From contig NZ_CP119520.1 in NCBI RefSeq assembly GCF_029223865.1, forward strand, positions 1,984,001 through 2,048,000: a DNA stretch of 64,000 nt, read 5' to 3'. Origin of the DNA: Telluria mixta. GTDB taxonomy: Bacteria; Pseudomonadota; Gammaproteobacteria; Burkholderiales; Burkholderiaceae_D. The notes under the pieces were generated by a model. It saw nothing but the letters and a program-made list of their open reading frames with translations. It was not told the DNA's origin and searched no databases. The translations under genes and the position numbers were made by a program. The first letter of the stretch is position 1; every line of letters begins with the position of its first letter. Shown here piece by piece: positions 31,301-40,119 of the stretch.

Positions 31301-31943
31301 AGGAATAGCGGTAGCCGCGGGTTTCGTTTTCTCGGCTGTTCTTCAGCGCTTCGTCGATGGTCTGGCCGGTGACGAACTGGTTGCCCAGCATGCGCATCGC
31401 GAGGTCGACGCCCTTGCGGATCAGCGGCTCGCCGCCCTTGGCGATCATGCGGGTCAGTGCGGCGCCCAGGCCCTTCTCGCTGCTGGACGACACGAGCTTG
31501 CCGGTGACGAGCAGGCCCCAGGTCGCCGCGTTCACGAACAGCGACGGCGATTCGCCCAGGTGCTTTTTCCAGTCGCCCTTGCTGATCTTGTCGGCGATGA
31601 GGCGGTCGGCCGTTTCCGTGTCCGGAATACGCAGCAGCGCTTCGGCCAGGCACATCAGTGCGACACCTTCTTCGGACGACAGCGAGAATTCGTGCATCAG
31701 CGCATCCACGCCCGACGAGCGCGTACGTTTTTCGCGCACGGCCGACACGAGACGGTGTGCCAGCATGTACGCGTCGGCGTTGGCGCAGGCACCCTGGGCC
31801 AGCAGCCATTCCACGGCGGCGGTCTCTTCACGGCGGTAGGCGGCGGTGATCGCGGCACGCAGCGGCGTCTGTTCGCGGCGGGTTTCGGCCTGCAGGGCGT
31901 CGAAAGGGACGTAGGTGGAAGCCGGAAAGGCGGCAATGTTCAT
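28308..31943 (-). CDS. putA: Bifunctional proline dehydrogenase / glutamate-semialdehyde dehydrogenase PutA
   Basis: 1211 residues. It oxidises proline to glutamate in two steps (FAD, then NAD). After an N-terminal arm, the proline dehydrogenase barrel contains GPGISIKLSALHPRYSRAQY, VRLVKGAYWDAEIKHAQVDG and YAPVGSHETLLAYLVRRLLE. The aldehyde dehydrogenase half has SCISPWNFPLAIFTGQVAAA, Glu in LIAETGGQNALIVDSS and the catalytic Cys in DSAGQRCSALRVLFLQ. The ribbon-helix-helix DNA-binding domain found at the N-terminus of trifunctional PutA is missing, so it should not repress itself; the divergent Lrp-type gene is the likely regulator. A C-terminal extension (~150 residues) is present. Confidence 0.96.
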   Translation of the reverse strand: MNIAAFPASTYVPFDALQAETRREQTPLRAAITAAYRREETAAVEWLLAQGACANADAYMLAHRLVSAVREKRTRSSGVDALMHEFSLSSEEGVALMCLAEALLRIPDTETADRLIADKISKGDWKKHLGESPSLFVNAATWGLLVTGKLVSSSSEKGLGAALTRMIAKGGEPLIRKGVDLAMRMLGNQFVTGQTIDEALKNSRENETRGYRYSYDMLGEAALTESDADNYYASYEAAIHAIGKASNGRGIKDGPGISIKLSALHPRYSRAQYARVMGELLPRVRNLVLLAKEYNIGINIDAEEADRLEISLDMLEALAFDPSLAGFEGIGLVVQAYQKRCPFVIDFVVDLARRSGRKFMVRLVKGAYWDAEIKHAQVDGLPGYPVYTRKIYTDVSYLTCARKLLAATDVIYAQFATHNAHSLSVIYTWAKADNVTNYEFQCLHGMGETLYDQVVGKENLGKACRIYAPVGSHETLLAYLVRRLLENGANSSFVNQIVDESVPIDTLLTDPFEAARAAHCLPHPRIPLPLALFPDGRRNSAGLDLANEHVLAELAADLGTPRHYVAAPLVDGPVAASGALNIVNPAQSADIVGQVTEATTADVDTALQAAVNAAPGWEGVGNAGRADIIARVGDLFEQYRGELMALAVREAGKSLPNAIAEVREAVDFLRYYAAEIRNAPEARALGPVSCISPWNFPLAIFTGQVAAALAAGNVVLAKPAEQTPLIAHRAVQLFHEAGVPAGALQLLPGRGETVGATLTGDARVKAVIFTGSTEVAQLINRTLAARAAQEGADIPLIAETGGQNALIVDSSALPEQVVQDVLSSAFDSAGQRCSALRVLFLQEDIADKTIKMLKGAMQELRVGVPDRLSTDIGPVIDKEAQQNLLGHIERTKATAKQHFSLVLPDVLLSQGTFVPPTVLEIGSLSELKREVFGPVLHIVRWRRAELDKVVDTINATGYGLTLGVHSRIDETIEFITTRAHVGNIYVNRNIVGAVVGVQPFGGEGKSGTGPKAGGPLYLKRLQKDAAPLLKHARRGNNALDGLLAWACANGHGDIANLANGYMETTLDGVRIDLPGPTGERNELDFVPRGTVLCAPNGTASLLNQLAAVFATGNRALVLAETLPALPIAVKERVRFINAQELEGSEFAMALVEHGLAGNLQATLAARPGAIVGIVDTRAGEPVALWRLVAERALCVNTTAAGGNASLMTLGL

Positions 31944-32076
31944 AAACGGTCAGGAAAAAATGGGTGAGGACGAGCACCGGCGGAACGCCGTACTGAAGTG
32001 CGGATCAATGATTCGATTGTAGAAGGAAATCTTCTGGATTAATTCTGTTTTTAGAGAAGACTAGCAATAGATAGTT

Positions 32077-32099
32077 TTTGGTGAGAGAATTTCACCAAA
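32077..32099. promoter_or_regulatory. Palindrome TTTGGTGA-N7-TCACCAAA between putA and the Lrp-type regulator
   Basis: Eight-base perfect arms around GAGAATT, 27 bases before the regulator start. A second imperfect palindrome (AGAAG-GAAAT-CTTCT) lies near 32022-32036. Lrp-type factors bind AT-rich dyads of about this size; binding is inferred. Confidence 0.55.
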
Positions 32100-32125
32100 T
32101 AATATTTATCGTGGAGAGAGATCAG

Positions 32126-32581
32126 ATGCTGGACAAGATCAGCAAGAAAATCCTGGCCGAATTACAGAGCGACGGGCGTATCAGCAACGTCGAGCTTGCC
32201 GCACGGGTCAACCTGTCGCCCGCCGCCTGCCTCGAGCGGGTGCGCAAGCTGCACGAGTCCGGCTACATCATGGGCTACACGGCCCAGCTGAACCCGCAGC
32301 TGCTGGACGTGTCGCTGCTGGTGTTCATCGAAGTGGTGCTGGACCGCACCACGCCGGAAGTCTTCGACGCGTTCAAGCAGAGCGTGCAGCTGATTCCCGA
32401 AGTGCTCGAATGCCACATGGTGGCCGGTGGCTTCGATTACCTCGTCAAGGCGCGCGTGAAAGATATGGCAGCTTACCGTGAATTCCTCGGCAAGACATTG
32501 CTGCAGAAAGGCGTGCGCGAGACGCACACGTATGCGGTGATGGAAGAAGTCAAGAATACGACGAAACTCCCCATCAAATGA
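32126..32581 (+). CDS. Lrp/AsnC family regulator, probable putA activator
   Basis: 151 residues. The N-terminal winged helix is LDKISKKILAELQSDGRISN followed by VELAARVNLSPAACLERVRK; the C-terminal RAM domain includes VLECHMVAGGFDYLVKARVK. The start at 32126 has GGAGAGA upstream; a GTG at 32111 is in frame but lacks a ribosome-binding site. Divergent placement next to a PutA that lacks its own repressor domain resembles the PutR/putA arrangement of alphaproteobacteria, so it probably senses proline. Confidence 0.88.
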   Translation: MLDKISKKILAELQSDGRISNVELAARVNLSPAACLERVRKLHESGYIMGYTAQLNPQLLDVSLLVFIEVVLDRTTPEVFDAFKQSVQLIPEVLECHMVAGGFDYLVKARVKDMAAYREFLGKTLLQKGVRETHTYAVMEEVKNTTKLPIK

Positions 32582-32583
32582 AC

Positions 32584-32612
32584 ATCGCCCCGGCAGGCGG
32601 GGCGATTGTTTT
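32584..32612 (+). terminator. Intrinsic terminator after the Lrp-type gene
   Basis: ATCGCCCC-ggcaggc-GGGGCGAT stem (32584-32606) followed by TGTTTT. It touches the end of the convergent LysR-type gene. Confidence 0.8.
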
Positions 32613-33592
32613 CAAGCGATTTTTTCCATCTTTTCCGACGCTTCCGACTTCTGCGGAAGCATCTTTTGCGCCGTGGCGGACAGGCCTTCCAGGTTCTTGC
32701 GCAGCCAGCGGTGGGCCGGGCTGCGGCCGTCGCGTTCGTGCCACAGCATGTCCAGGTGCACCGCCGGCAGCTGGAACGGCAGCTCGCGCCAGATCAATTG
32801 TTCGGCCGCACCGGTCGATGCGATCAAGTGCTTCGGCAACACCGTCACCAGGTCGGAGTTCGCGACGACGCGGCCGGCCGTGAAGAACTGGTTCACGGTC
32901 AGCAGGATGCGCCGCTCGCGGCCGATCTGCGCCAGCGCTTCGTCGACGAGCCCGTGCGCGCGGCCGGAAAAGCTCACGAGCAGGTGGTTCGCCTTGCAAT
33001 AATCGTCGAGGTCGAGGGTGGCCTGCGCCAGCGGGTGATTCTTGCGCATCACGACCACGTATTCTCCCGAATACAGGCGCTCGTGGCGGATCGGCGAGCC
33101 CGTTTCGTACGACAGCTGGGCCGCGACGCCGGGAAAGAAGCCGACGGCCAGGTCGATGTCGCCGCGCAGCAGCATCGGCCGCGGTTCGCGCGTCGTCAGC
33201 GGCACCATGCGGATGTTGACGCCCGGCGCCTCTTTTTCGATCGATCGCACGAGGGACGGCAGCCACAGGGCGGCGGTGGCGTCGGCCATGGCCATGCGGA
33301 ACGTCGCCTGGGCCTTGGACACGTCGAAGGTTTCCGGCATCACGGCCGCTTCCAGCGCGGCCAGCGCCTGGCGCACGGCGGGCCACAGCGCTTCCGCGCG
33401 CGGCGTCGGTTTCACACCGTACGCGGTGCGGATCAGCAGCTCGTCGCCGAGGCTTTCGCGCAGGCGTTTGATGGCATTCGAGACAGCCGGCTGCGTCATC
33501 GCGAGGTGACCGGCGGCGCGTGTGAGGTTTTGCTCGGTCATGACGGCGTCGAAGACGCGGAGCAGGTTCAGATCAAGCGTGAGGAAGCTCAT
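32612..33592 (-). CDS. LysR family transcriptional regulator (NahR/NodD-like)
   Basis: 326 residues. The N-terminal helix-turn-helix is LNLLRVFDAVMTEQNLTRAA followed by GHLAMTQPAVSNAIKRLRES. The effector domain resembles the NahR/LinR/NodD group (DIDLAVGFFPGV, VVVMRKNHPLAQATLDLDDY). The start at 33592 is supported by CGGAG upstream. No target operon is adjacent apart from a divergent 76-residue membrane protein. A perfect palindrome TAATAGCTATTA (33668-33679) in the divergent gap could be an operator. Confidence 0.9.
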   Translation of the reverse strand: MSFLTLDLNLLRVFDAVMTEQNLTRAAGHLAMTQPAVSNAIKRLRESLGDELLIRTAYGVKPTPRAEALWPAVRQALAALEAAVMPETFDVSKAQATFRMAMADATAALWLPSLVRSIEKEAPGVNIRMVPLTTREPRPMLLRGDIDLAVGFFPGVAAQLSYETGSPIRHERLYSGEYVVVMRKNHPLAQATLDLDDYCKANHLLVSFSGRAHGLVDEALAQIGRERRILLTVNQFFTAGRVVANSDLVTVLPKHLIASTGAAEQLIWRELPFQLPAVHLDMLWHERDGRSPAHRWLRKNLEGLSATAQKMLPQKSEASEKMEKIA

Positions 33593-33667
33593 GGGACTCC
33601 GTTCAGGACTGGCAGTAAATGGTTTATCGGTACGGTAAGTGTACCCGATTTCCATTCACGATCAATA

Positions 33668-33679
33668 TAATAGCTATTA
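33668..33679. promoter_or_regulatory. Palindrome TAATAGCTATTA in the LysR divergent gap
   Basis: Twelve-base perfect palindrome in an AT-rich stretch between the LysR gene and the small membrane protein gene. It could be the LysR site or part of a promoter. Confidence 0.35.
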
Positions 33680-33759
33680 CTAAGTGTAATTAGATTTATA
33701 TGTTGCGTTGCACTATAGTTACAGCGAACCAATAGATCAGCTTGCTACTTAGTCTTCCC

Positions 33760-33990
33760 ATGTCCTTCTCTGACGCCCTTTTCCAGACACCGGTGCTGGC
33801 TCTGCCCCTCACCCAACTGCTCTTGTGCATGGTCCAGTTGACCCTGCTGGGCGGCGTGTTGATGTTCTTCCGCCCGCTGCTGGTCGGCATCGTACGCGCG
33901 CTGGTACTGGTGGTACGCCCGCGTCCGACGAAGGATGAACTGGCGGCACGCAGGCAGCGTGCGCAGGCCGCAGCGGTGGGATCGCACTGA
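33760..33990 (+). CDS. Small membrane protein of unknown function
   Basis: 76 residues. One or two hydrophobic segments (VLALPLTQLLLCMVQLTLLG and MFFRPLLVGIVRALVLVV) are followed by a basic, Ala-rich tail (RPRPTKDELAARRQRAQ), which suggests a positive-inside cytoplasmic C-terminus. A strong terminator follows at once, which favours a real transcription unit. I do not recognise the family. An in-frame ATG at 33742 is an alternative start. Confidence 0.6.
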   Translation: MSFSDALFQTPVLALPLTQLLLCMVQLTLLGGVLMFFRPLLVGIVRALVLVVRPRPTKDELAARRQRAQAAAVGSH

Positions 33991-34491
33991 TCCTTACAGT
34001 CTAGTCTAAAAAGCTTCTTTCCCGAAAGCGGCGCCCGGATGACCGGGCGCCGCTTTTTTTTCGCCCCTACTCTTACCCGTCGCAGGTAACTCGTGGTCGC
34101 TCGAGTTGTCAGGCCATTTTTCGCCGATTTCATTTAACAATTAGTCGATGTTCAGATGGTGTATCAAAAAATCGATGATGCATGAATTGATGAGTTGGTG
34201 ATAGTTTGAGCGATGATGATGTAATATTGACGGGATATGGAGAAATTCAGAAAGTTGGCCGTACGACGATATAAAGAAGCATCATAACGATGAGATAGCT
34301 ATAATATCGTCGCTATTCGTGACAATATCGGTGCAAACTGTGAGAAGTTCATGATTGGTCGTATGATATGGATGAGTTAAGGTAATCATCGACTTGATCG
34401 AATGGATGGGCCGCCAGAGGCGTCGACGGGCCGGCCGGGACCCCACCTCATCCAAAAATCCGGGTGGTGCGCAGTCAAAAAACGAGGGGCG
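33991..34491. other. Gene-free AT-rich stretch after a terminator
   Basis: From about 34080 to 34400 the DNA is much more AT-rich than its surroundings and dense in GATGA/ATGAT words. No reading frame of note runs through it and no hairpin stands out. It could hold an unrecognised RNA, promoter region or acquired scrap. Confidence 0.4.
34026..34062 (+). terminator. Strong intrinsic terminator
   Basis: Thirteen-pair stem AAGCGGCGCCCGG-atga-CCGGGCGCCGCTT followed by eight T residues. It ends the small membrane protein transcript. Confidence 0.92.
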
Positions 34492-34529
34492 AAAAAAAAC
34501 GCGGCCGCCGGTTGCCCGGGGCCGCGTTT
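34492..34529 (-). terminator. Intrinsic terminator after the chalcone isomerase-like gene
   Basis: Ten-pair stem AAACGCGGCC (34498-34507) with GGCCGCGTTT (34520-34529); on the minus strand a run of T residues follows. Confidence 0.85.
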
Positions 34530-34546
34530 CGGAGAAAAACGAAGGA

Positions 34547-35146
34547 TTACTTGGTGTCGCCCAGCAGCGCCGGCTTGAGCGAGCGGTCGACAGGCTTGTC
34601 GCCCAGCCAGATGCGCAGGATCGCGTTGTAGAAGTTGATGTCCGGGATAGCTCCGCCCAGCTTCTGGCCATTCAGCTCGGCCTGGGTGCCGGTACCCGGG
34701 ATCCAGTCCAGGTGCAACACATCGCCCTTCTTGAGGCCGTCGACGGAGGCGAAAATCTCTCCGATCTTGCTGATCTGGGCCACGATGCGCTGTTTTTCCG
34801 CCTTGTCGATGTTCTCGTTCAGGCCATCCATGAAGGCCTTGCCGAAATCCTCGGACGAGATGTCGCGCGCCATCTGCAGGGTCACGCGGCGCGGGCCCTC
34901 TTCCTTCAGGATCTCGGCCGTGTTGTTCTTCTTCTCCGGCAGATACAGGCCGGCCGCGTAGACCTTGACGACGAACTTGGTGCGCATGCCGGCACCGTTC
35001 AGTTTCAGGTCCTTGCCGGCGACCTTGGCCGTGTCGTCGAACTTGTAGCCGCTGACGTCGACCGCGGCGGCGGCCGGCAGGCTGGAGGCCAGGGTCAGGA
35101 TGGCGCCTGCAAGCAGGCCCTTGATGGCAAATTTCGGGGTAGTCAT
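34547..35146 (-). CDS. Chalcone isomerase-like domain protein, exported
   Basis: 199 residues with a signal peptide (MTTPKFAIKGLLAGAILTLA, cleavage near AAA-VDV). The chalcone isomerase-like fold is marked by LNGAGMRTKFVVKVYAAGLY followed by LPEKKN, VTLQMARDISSEDFGKAF, and LGGAIPDINFYNAILRIWLG with DKPVD at the end. Bacterial members are periplasmic proteins of unclear function and lack evidence of flavonoid chemistry. It stands alone between a chemoreceptor gene and a terminator. Confidence 0.88.
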   Translation of the reverse strand: MTTPKFAIKGLLAGAILTLASSLPAAAAVDVSGYKFDDTAKVAGKDLKLNGAGMRTKFVVKVYAAGLYLPEKKNNTAEILKEEGPRRVTLQMARDISSEDFGKAFMDGLNENIDKAEKQRIVAQISKIGEIFASVDGLKKGDVLHLDWIPGTGTQAELNGQKLGGAIPDINFYNAILRIWLGDKPVDRSLKPALLGDTK

Positions 35147-35197
35147 GGTTGTCTCCTTGGTGGGAAGGCTATCGTTGTGAAAATCGTTCGCCGCGGT

Positions 35198-36772
35198 TCA
35201 GGCGGCGGCCAGCGCCAGGGTGGCATGCGCATGCTGCAGCTTGAACACGCTGACCGCACGCGCCAGGCGCTGCGCCTGTTCCTGCATCGATGCGGCCGCG
35301 GCGGCAGCCTGCTCGACGAGGGCGGCATTCTGCTGGGTCGTCTCGTCCATCGCGACGATCGTCTGGCTGACCTGGGCGATGCCGGCGCTCTGCTCGAGGC
35401 TGGCAGCCGTAATTTCACCCATGATGTCGGTGACGCGGCGCACGCTTTCGACGACCTCTTCCATTGTCACGCCGGCCTGCTCGACGAGCGTGCTGCCTTC
35501 CTGGACCTTGTCCACGGAATCGCCGATCAGCAGCTTGATTTCCTTGGCTGCCGCGGCCGAGCGCTGCGCCAGGCTGCGCACTTCGGACGCCACGACGGCA
35601 AAGCCGCGCCCCTGCTCGCCCGCGCGCGCGGCCTCGACCGCTGCGTTCAATGCGAGGATGTTCGTCTGGAAGGCGATGCCGTCGATCACGCCGATGATGT
35701 CGACGATCTTTTTCGAGGACGCCGTGATCGATCCCATCGTCTCGATGACATGCGCGACGACGGAACCGCCGCGCGCCGCCACTTCCGACGCCTGGGCCGC
35801 CAGTTGATTTGCCTGGCGCGCATTGTCTGCGTTCTGTTGCACCGTACCGGTCAGGGCCCGCATCGAGCTCGACGTTTGCGCCAGCGACAGGGCCTGGGAC
35901 TCCGTGCGCGTCGACAGGTCCTGGTTGCCGGTGGCAATTTCACCGGAGGCGCAGGACATCGATTCGGTACTCGTGCGCACTTCGCCGACGATGCGGATCA
36001 GGCTGGCGTTCATGTGGCGCAGCGCTTCCATCATCTGGCCGGCCTCGTCGCGGCTGTCGACGGCGATGTCGCTCGTGAGATCGCCGTCGGCGACGCGGCG
36101 TGCGATCTCCACCACCTGGCCCAGCGGACGCGTGATGCTGCGCGTGGCGAGCCAGGCGACACCGAGCGACAGCGCGGCCGCGATCGTCGTCAGCGCCAGG
36201 ATCAGCATCTGCGTGCGCTGGGTGACGGCAGCCGTGTCGTCGCCGGCCTGGCGCATCGCGGCGTTCTGCCAGGCGACGAATTTGTCCAGTTGTTCGAAGT
36301 AGCGCGTCTGCTGGGGACGCAGCGAGAACATGAATTTCATCATCGCCTCGTCCTTCCGGTCTTCGTTGACGAGTTTGATGAACGCCGTTTGCGCCGGCAG
36401 GAATTTGTTCTGGATGGCGGCCAGCGCCTTCAGGATGTCGGCGGCCTCGGCATTGCCCGCGCTTTTGGCCAGTTCGGCGACCTGAGCGGTGGCGCTGGCG
36501 CTTCTCGCTTCCGTGTTCGCCAGTTCCTTCTTGATCTGCTCCGGATCGGTCATGATGAGGACGTTGAGCATGCTGCGCGTGGCTTCGCTCACGTCTTCCT
36601 TGATGTGGTTCGCTGCGACGGTATTCGCGTAGCGCACTTTCACCAGGGTCTCCATTTCCTTGTTCAGGCTGGCAATCCTGACATACGACAGCCCCGCCAG
36701 CAGCACCAGCAAGACAATCACGACCCCGAACCCGACGGCCAGGCGCTGGCCGATACTCATATTTCTAATCAT
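35198..36772 (-). CDS. Methyl-accepting chemotaxis protein
   Basis: 524 residues. Membrane segment 1 is near residues 10-30 ([20 protein letters not shown]), a four-helix periplasmic sensor of about 160 residues follows, then membrane segment 2 near 190-210, a HAMP domain ([20 protein letters not shown]) and the signalling coiled coil. The conserved hairpin tip is [20 protein letters not shown] with [19 protein letters not shown] next. No C-terminal CheR/CheB-docking pentapeptide is present. The ligand is unknown. Confidence 0.95.
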   Translation of the reverse strand: MIRNMSIGQRLAVGFGVVIVLLVLLAGLSYVRIASLNKEMETLVKVRYANTVAANHIKEDVSEATRSMLNVLIMTDPEQIKKELANTEARSASATAQVAELAKSAGNAEAADILKALAAIQNKFLPAQTAFIKLVNEDRKDEAMMKFMFSLRPQQTRYFEQLDKFVAWQNAAMRQAGDDTAAVTQRTQMLILALTTIAAALSLGVAWLATRSITRPLGQVVEIARRVADGDLTSDIAVDSRDEAGQMMEALRHMNASLIRIVGEVRTSTESMSCASGEIATGNQDLSTRTESQALSLAQTSSSMRALTGTVQQNADNARQANQLAAQASEVAARGGSVVAHVIETMGSITASSKKIVDIIGVIDGIAFQTNILALNAAVEAARAGEQGRGFAVVASEVRSLAQRSAAAAKEIKLLIGDSVDKVQEGSTLVEQAGVTMEEVVESVRRVTDIMGEITAASLEQSAGIAQVSQTIVAMDETTQQNAALVEQAAAAAASMQEQAQRLARAVSVFKLQHAHATLALAAA

Positions 36773-36996
36773 TATTGTGAGTCTCCCCGTCCGAAAAAAG
36801 AATGGGCGTGCTAATTTTGCAAGATAAATATAGCACCGATGTGTGTTGGCAGAATTAGAGACTCAAAACTATTTCAATGCTGCAATTGCACAATCCCGGC
36901 CTGCATATTGCAGACCCGCGAATGACAAGAGCGATTTGCTGCGCACCAAAGCGGGGCATTGCGAGTGTTGTGTTTTGGAACAATCCCGGCGCATTC

Positions 36997-37560
36997 TCAC
37001 GGCTTGCGGACGCCCGCTTCGCCGTACGGTTCGTCGTGGGTGCGTTCGATCTCCGTCAGCACGGCCCTGGGATCCGCCGGCTTGGCCAGCTCGGCCGCTT
37101 CATGATCGTCCGTCTTGCGCACGTTCGGCATGTCGCGTCTCAACTCTTCCAGCATCTGGATGATCTTGCTGGATTTTTCTTCCGTCAGCAGATTGACCTG
37201 GAGGTCGAGGTGGGCGTGGTGGTCGGCCAGTTTCGACATGCGGTTCTGGCGGATCAGCACGGTGGTCGAGATGACGAAGGCGTTCAGGCCGATGATGCCC
37301 TGCAGCCAGAAGAACGGCGGTTCGTCGACCTGGGTCCAGCCGATATCTTCCGCCAGCAGGTTAGCCGCGATCCAGCCGACGATGAACAGGATGTTCGCCG
37401 CCACATAACCGGGGCTGCCGAGGAACAGTGCCACCTTTTCCACAAAGCGCTGGGTGGTCGATGCCTGCTGCTCGTGCCGTGCATAGAACTCGGCGACGGT
37501 GTCGATGTTGTCGCTCACCGAGGAGGGCAAGCGGTCACGGGGATCCGAATCGTCGCTCAT
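36997..37560 (-). CDS. DUF1003 family membrane protein
   Basis: 187 residues. Two adjacent membrane segments lie near residues 53-70 (GYVAANILFIVGWIAANLL) and 88-110 (LQGIIGLNAFVISTTVLIRQ), followed by NRMSKLADHHAHLDLQVNLL, the most conserved DUF1003 stretch, and a cytoplasmic charged tail. Function is unknown. The 224 bases upstream hold no gene and no clear promoter. Confidence 0.85.
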   Translation of the reverse strand: MSDDSDPRDRLPSSVSDNIDTVAEFYARHEQQASTTQRFVEKVALFLGSPGYVAANILFIVGWIAANLLAEDIGWTQVDEPPFFWLQGIIGLNAFVISTTVLIRQNRMSKLADHHAHLDLQVNLLTEEKSSKIIQMLEELRRDMPNVRKTDDHEAAELAKPADPRAVLTEIERTHDEPYGEAGVRKP

Positions 37561-37601
37561 GAATCGAGCATAGCACGGGCATCCGGATCGCCGCGGACGC
37601 G

Positions 37602-37629
37602 AAAAAAAAGCCGGCTCGAAGCCGGCTTT
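37602..37629 (-). terminator. Intrinsic terminator after the ferredoxin gene
   Basis: AAAGCCGGCT-cga-AGCCGGCTTT, a ten-pair stem; on the minus strand eight T residues follow. It ends the coaD-ferredoxin unit. Confidence 0.9.
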
Positions 37630-37634
37630 GCGAT

Positions 37635-38497
<863 letters not shown>

Positions 38498-38534
38498 TTA
38501 TTGATTAGGCAGTTTTACCCAGAAAAGCGGTGTT

Positions 38535-39176
38535 TTAACGCAACTTTAACAGGTGGTAGTGCACCATGCCGGCCTTGTCGGCGCGGACCAGCTGCCAGGG
38601 CTGCAGCCAGTCGGGGACGTCGTCGGTGGCCTCATCCGCCTCCGCGAACGGCAGGCGCTCGCCCGATTCGGCATACACGAGACCGCCTTCGTTCAGCAGT
38701 TGCGCGCATAGCGGCAGGGCCTGGACCAGGAAATCCTGCTGGTACGGCGGGTCGAGGAAGATGACGTCGAAGCGCTGGCCGCGCTGGATGCAGTCGCGCG
38801 CCACGGCCAGGGCATCGGCGCGCAGCACGCGCACATTGTCCGCCTTGAGCTTGTCCTTGATCAGTTCGAGCTGGCGCACGACGGGGCCGACGGTATCGAT
38901 CATCGTGACGGACCGCGCGCCGCGGCTGGCCGCCTCGAAGCCGAGGGCGCCGCTGCCGGCGAACAGGTCGAGGCAGTCGGCGCGGTCCCAGTCGCCCGTC
39001 ATCTGGTGGTTGATCCAGTTGAAGACGGTTTCGCGGACGCGGTCGGGCGTGGGACGCAGGCCTAGCGCGTCGAGGACGGGTAGCGGGGTGCGCTTCCAGG
39101 CACCGCCGATGATGCGGACTTGCTGCGGCGGGCCCGGGCGGCGGGCGTAGGTAGGGGCGGACTTCTTTTTTTGCAT
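38535..39176 (-). CDS. rsmD: 16S rRNA (guanine966-N2)-methyltransferase
   Basis: 213 residues. It methylates G966 of 16S rRNA. The N-terminal RIIGGAWKRTPLPVLDALGL and RPTPDRVRETVFNWI motifs are RsmD hallmarks. The SAM-binding loop is LDLFAGSGALGFEAASRGAR, and the catalytic motif IFLDPPYQQDF contains the DPPY box. The gene heads the rsmD-coaD-fdx group. Confidence 0.95.
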   Translation of the reverse strand: MQKKKSAPTYARRPGPPQQVRIIGGAWKRTPLPVLDALGLRPTPDRVRETVFNWINHQMTGDWDRADCLDLFAGSGALGFEAASRGARSVTMIDTVGPVVRQLELIKDKLKADNVRVLRADALAVARDCIQRGQRFDVIFLDPPYQQDFLVQALPLCAQLLNEGGLVYAESGERLPFAEADEATDDVPDWLQPWQLVRADKAGMVHYHLLKLR

Positions 39177-39194
39177 GGCGCGGAATATATCACC

Positions 39195-40091
39195 TTATTT
39201 CCCCGATGCCAGCGCGTTGAAATCGTTGATCCATCCCTGCATGCGTTTCTGCGCATGGGCTTTCTGGTCCGGCGTCGTCAGGCGGATCGCCGTCAGGATG
39301 AATTTCGACGTGTTGTCGACATAGGCGTCGAAGAAGGCCTTGCGTTCCGGCGCGTCCATGCGGTTGAAGAAGTCGTTCAGCAGGTCGTGGATCGCCGACA
39401 TCGTCTGTTCCTTGTTCAGCTTGTCCCGCTGAATACGCTGCAGCAGCGCGATGATTTTTTTCTGGCGCAATACGCGTTCCTGCAGCCAGATCTCGTTGTC
39501 GAGCGGGCGTGCGTCGGACGCTTTGCGCAGCGCCGCTTCCTGATCGCGGCTGAAACTGCCGAACCACAGTTCGAGCTGTTCCATCGCCTTTTTATAACGG
39601 GCCTTGTGCTGGTCCTCGACGCTGCCGCTCATGAATTTCTTGCGGAAGTCTTCGTTATTCTTCGCGAATTTCTTTTCCATTTGCGCGATCTGGTCCGGCT
39701 TGATCGACATCGCCAGGTCGGCCAGGTCCGGCAGCGCTTTAAAGGCCAGCAATTCCGTTCTCGCCTTGACGTCGCGGTAGTCGGACAGCAGTTCGTCCTG
39801 CGTGACATTGCCGTCGCCGAGCTGGCGCTGCATCTTGGTCAGCAGGCCGGCGTAATCGCGCAGCTGCGTCGTGCGGTGCCACTGGAACAGCTTGTCGATA
39901 TCTTTCTTGACCCAGTCGGACTGGTCGCTGTCGAGGTCGAGATAAGCGTTCAACCACCAGTACAGCAGTGTGTCACCGTGGTTGTACGTAAAACGGATCG
40001 TGCTGCACGCACTCAGCAGCGCCACGAAGGCGATCAGGAACAGCATGCGTGCCCGCAGGAACACGGTAGGGGGCGTGTTAAACTTTTTCAT
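39195..40091 (-). CDS. DUF6279-type lipoprotein
   Basis: 298 residues. A lipoprotein signal ends in FVALLSACSTIRFTYNHGDT with the lipobox LSAC, so it is lipid-anchored in the envelope. The YNHGDTLLYWWLNAYLDLDS stretch is typical of the family; the rest is helical and charged. Its function is unknown. The start at 40091 gives a clean signal peptide and lies only 28 bases from the divergent glmU start, so the promoters of the two genes must overlap or lie inside the opposite gene. Confidence 0.8.
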   Translation of the reverse strand: MKKFNTPPTVFLRARMLFLIAFVALLSACSTIRFTYNHGDTLLYWWLNAYLDLDSDQSDWVKKDIDKLFQWHRTTQLRDYAGLLTKMQRQLGDGNVTQDELLSDYRDVKARTELLAFKALPDLADLAMSIKPDQIAQMEKKFAKNNEDFRKKFMSGSVEDQHKARYKKAMEQLELWFGSFSRDQEAALRKASDARPLDNEIWLQERVLRQKKIIALLQRIQRDKLNKEQTMSAIHDLLNDFFNRMDAPERKAFFDAYVDNTSKFILTAIRLTTPDQKAHAQKRMQGWINDFNALASGK

Positions 40092-40119
40092 CTTTTTTAA
40101 CTCGTTTTGAGAACGGCCT

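Noticed and set aside
34394..36814. An 806-codon plus-strand open frame
   Set aside because: Antisense to the chemoreceptor and the chalcone isomerase-like gene; composition is that of a shadow frame.
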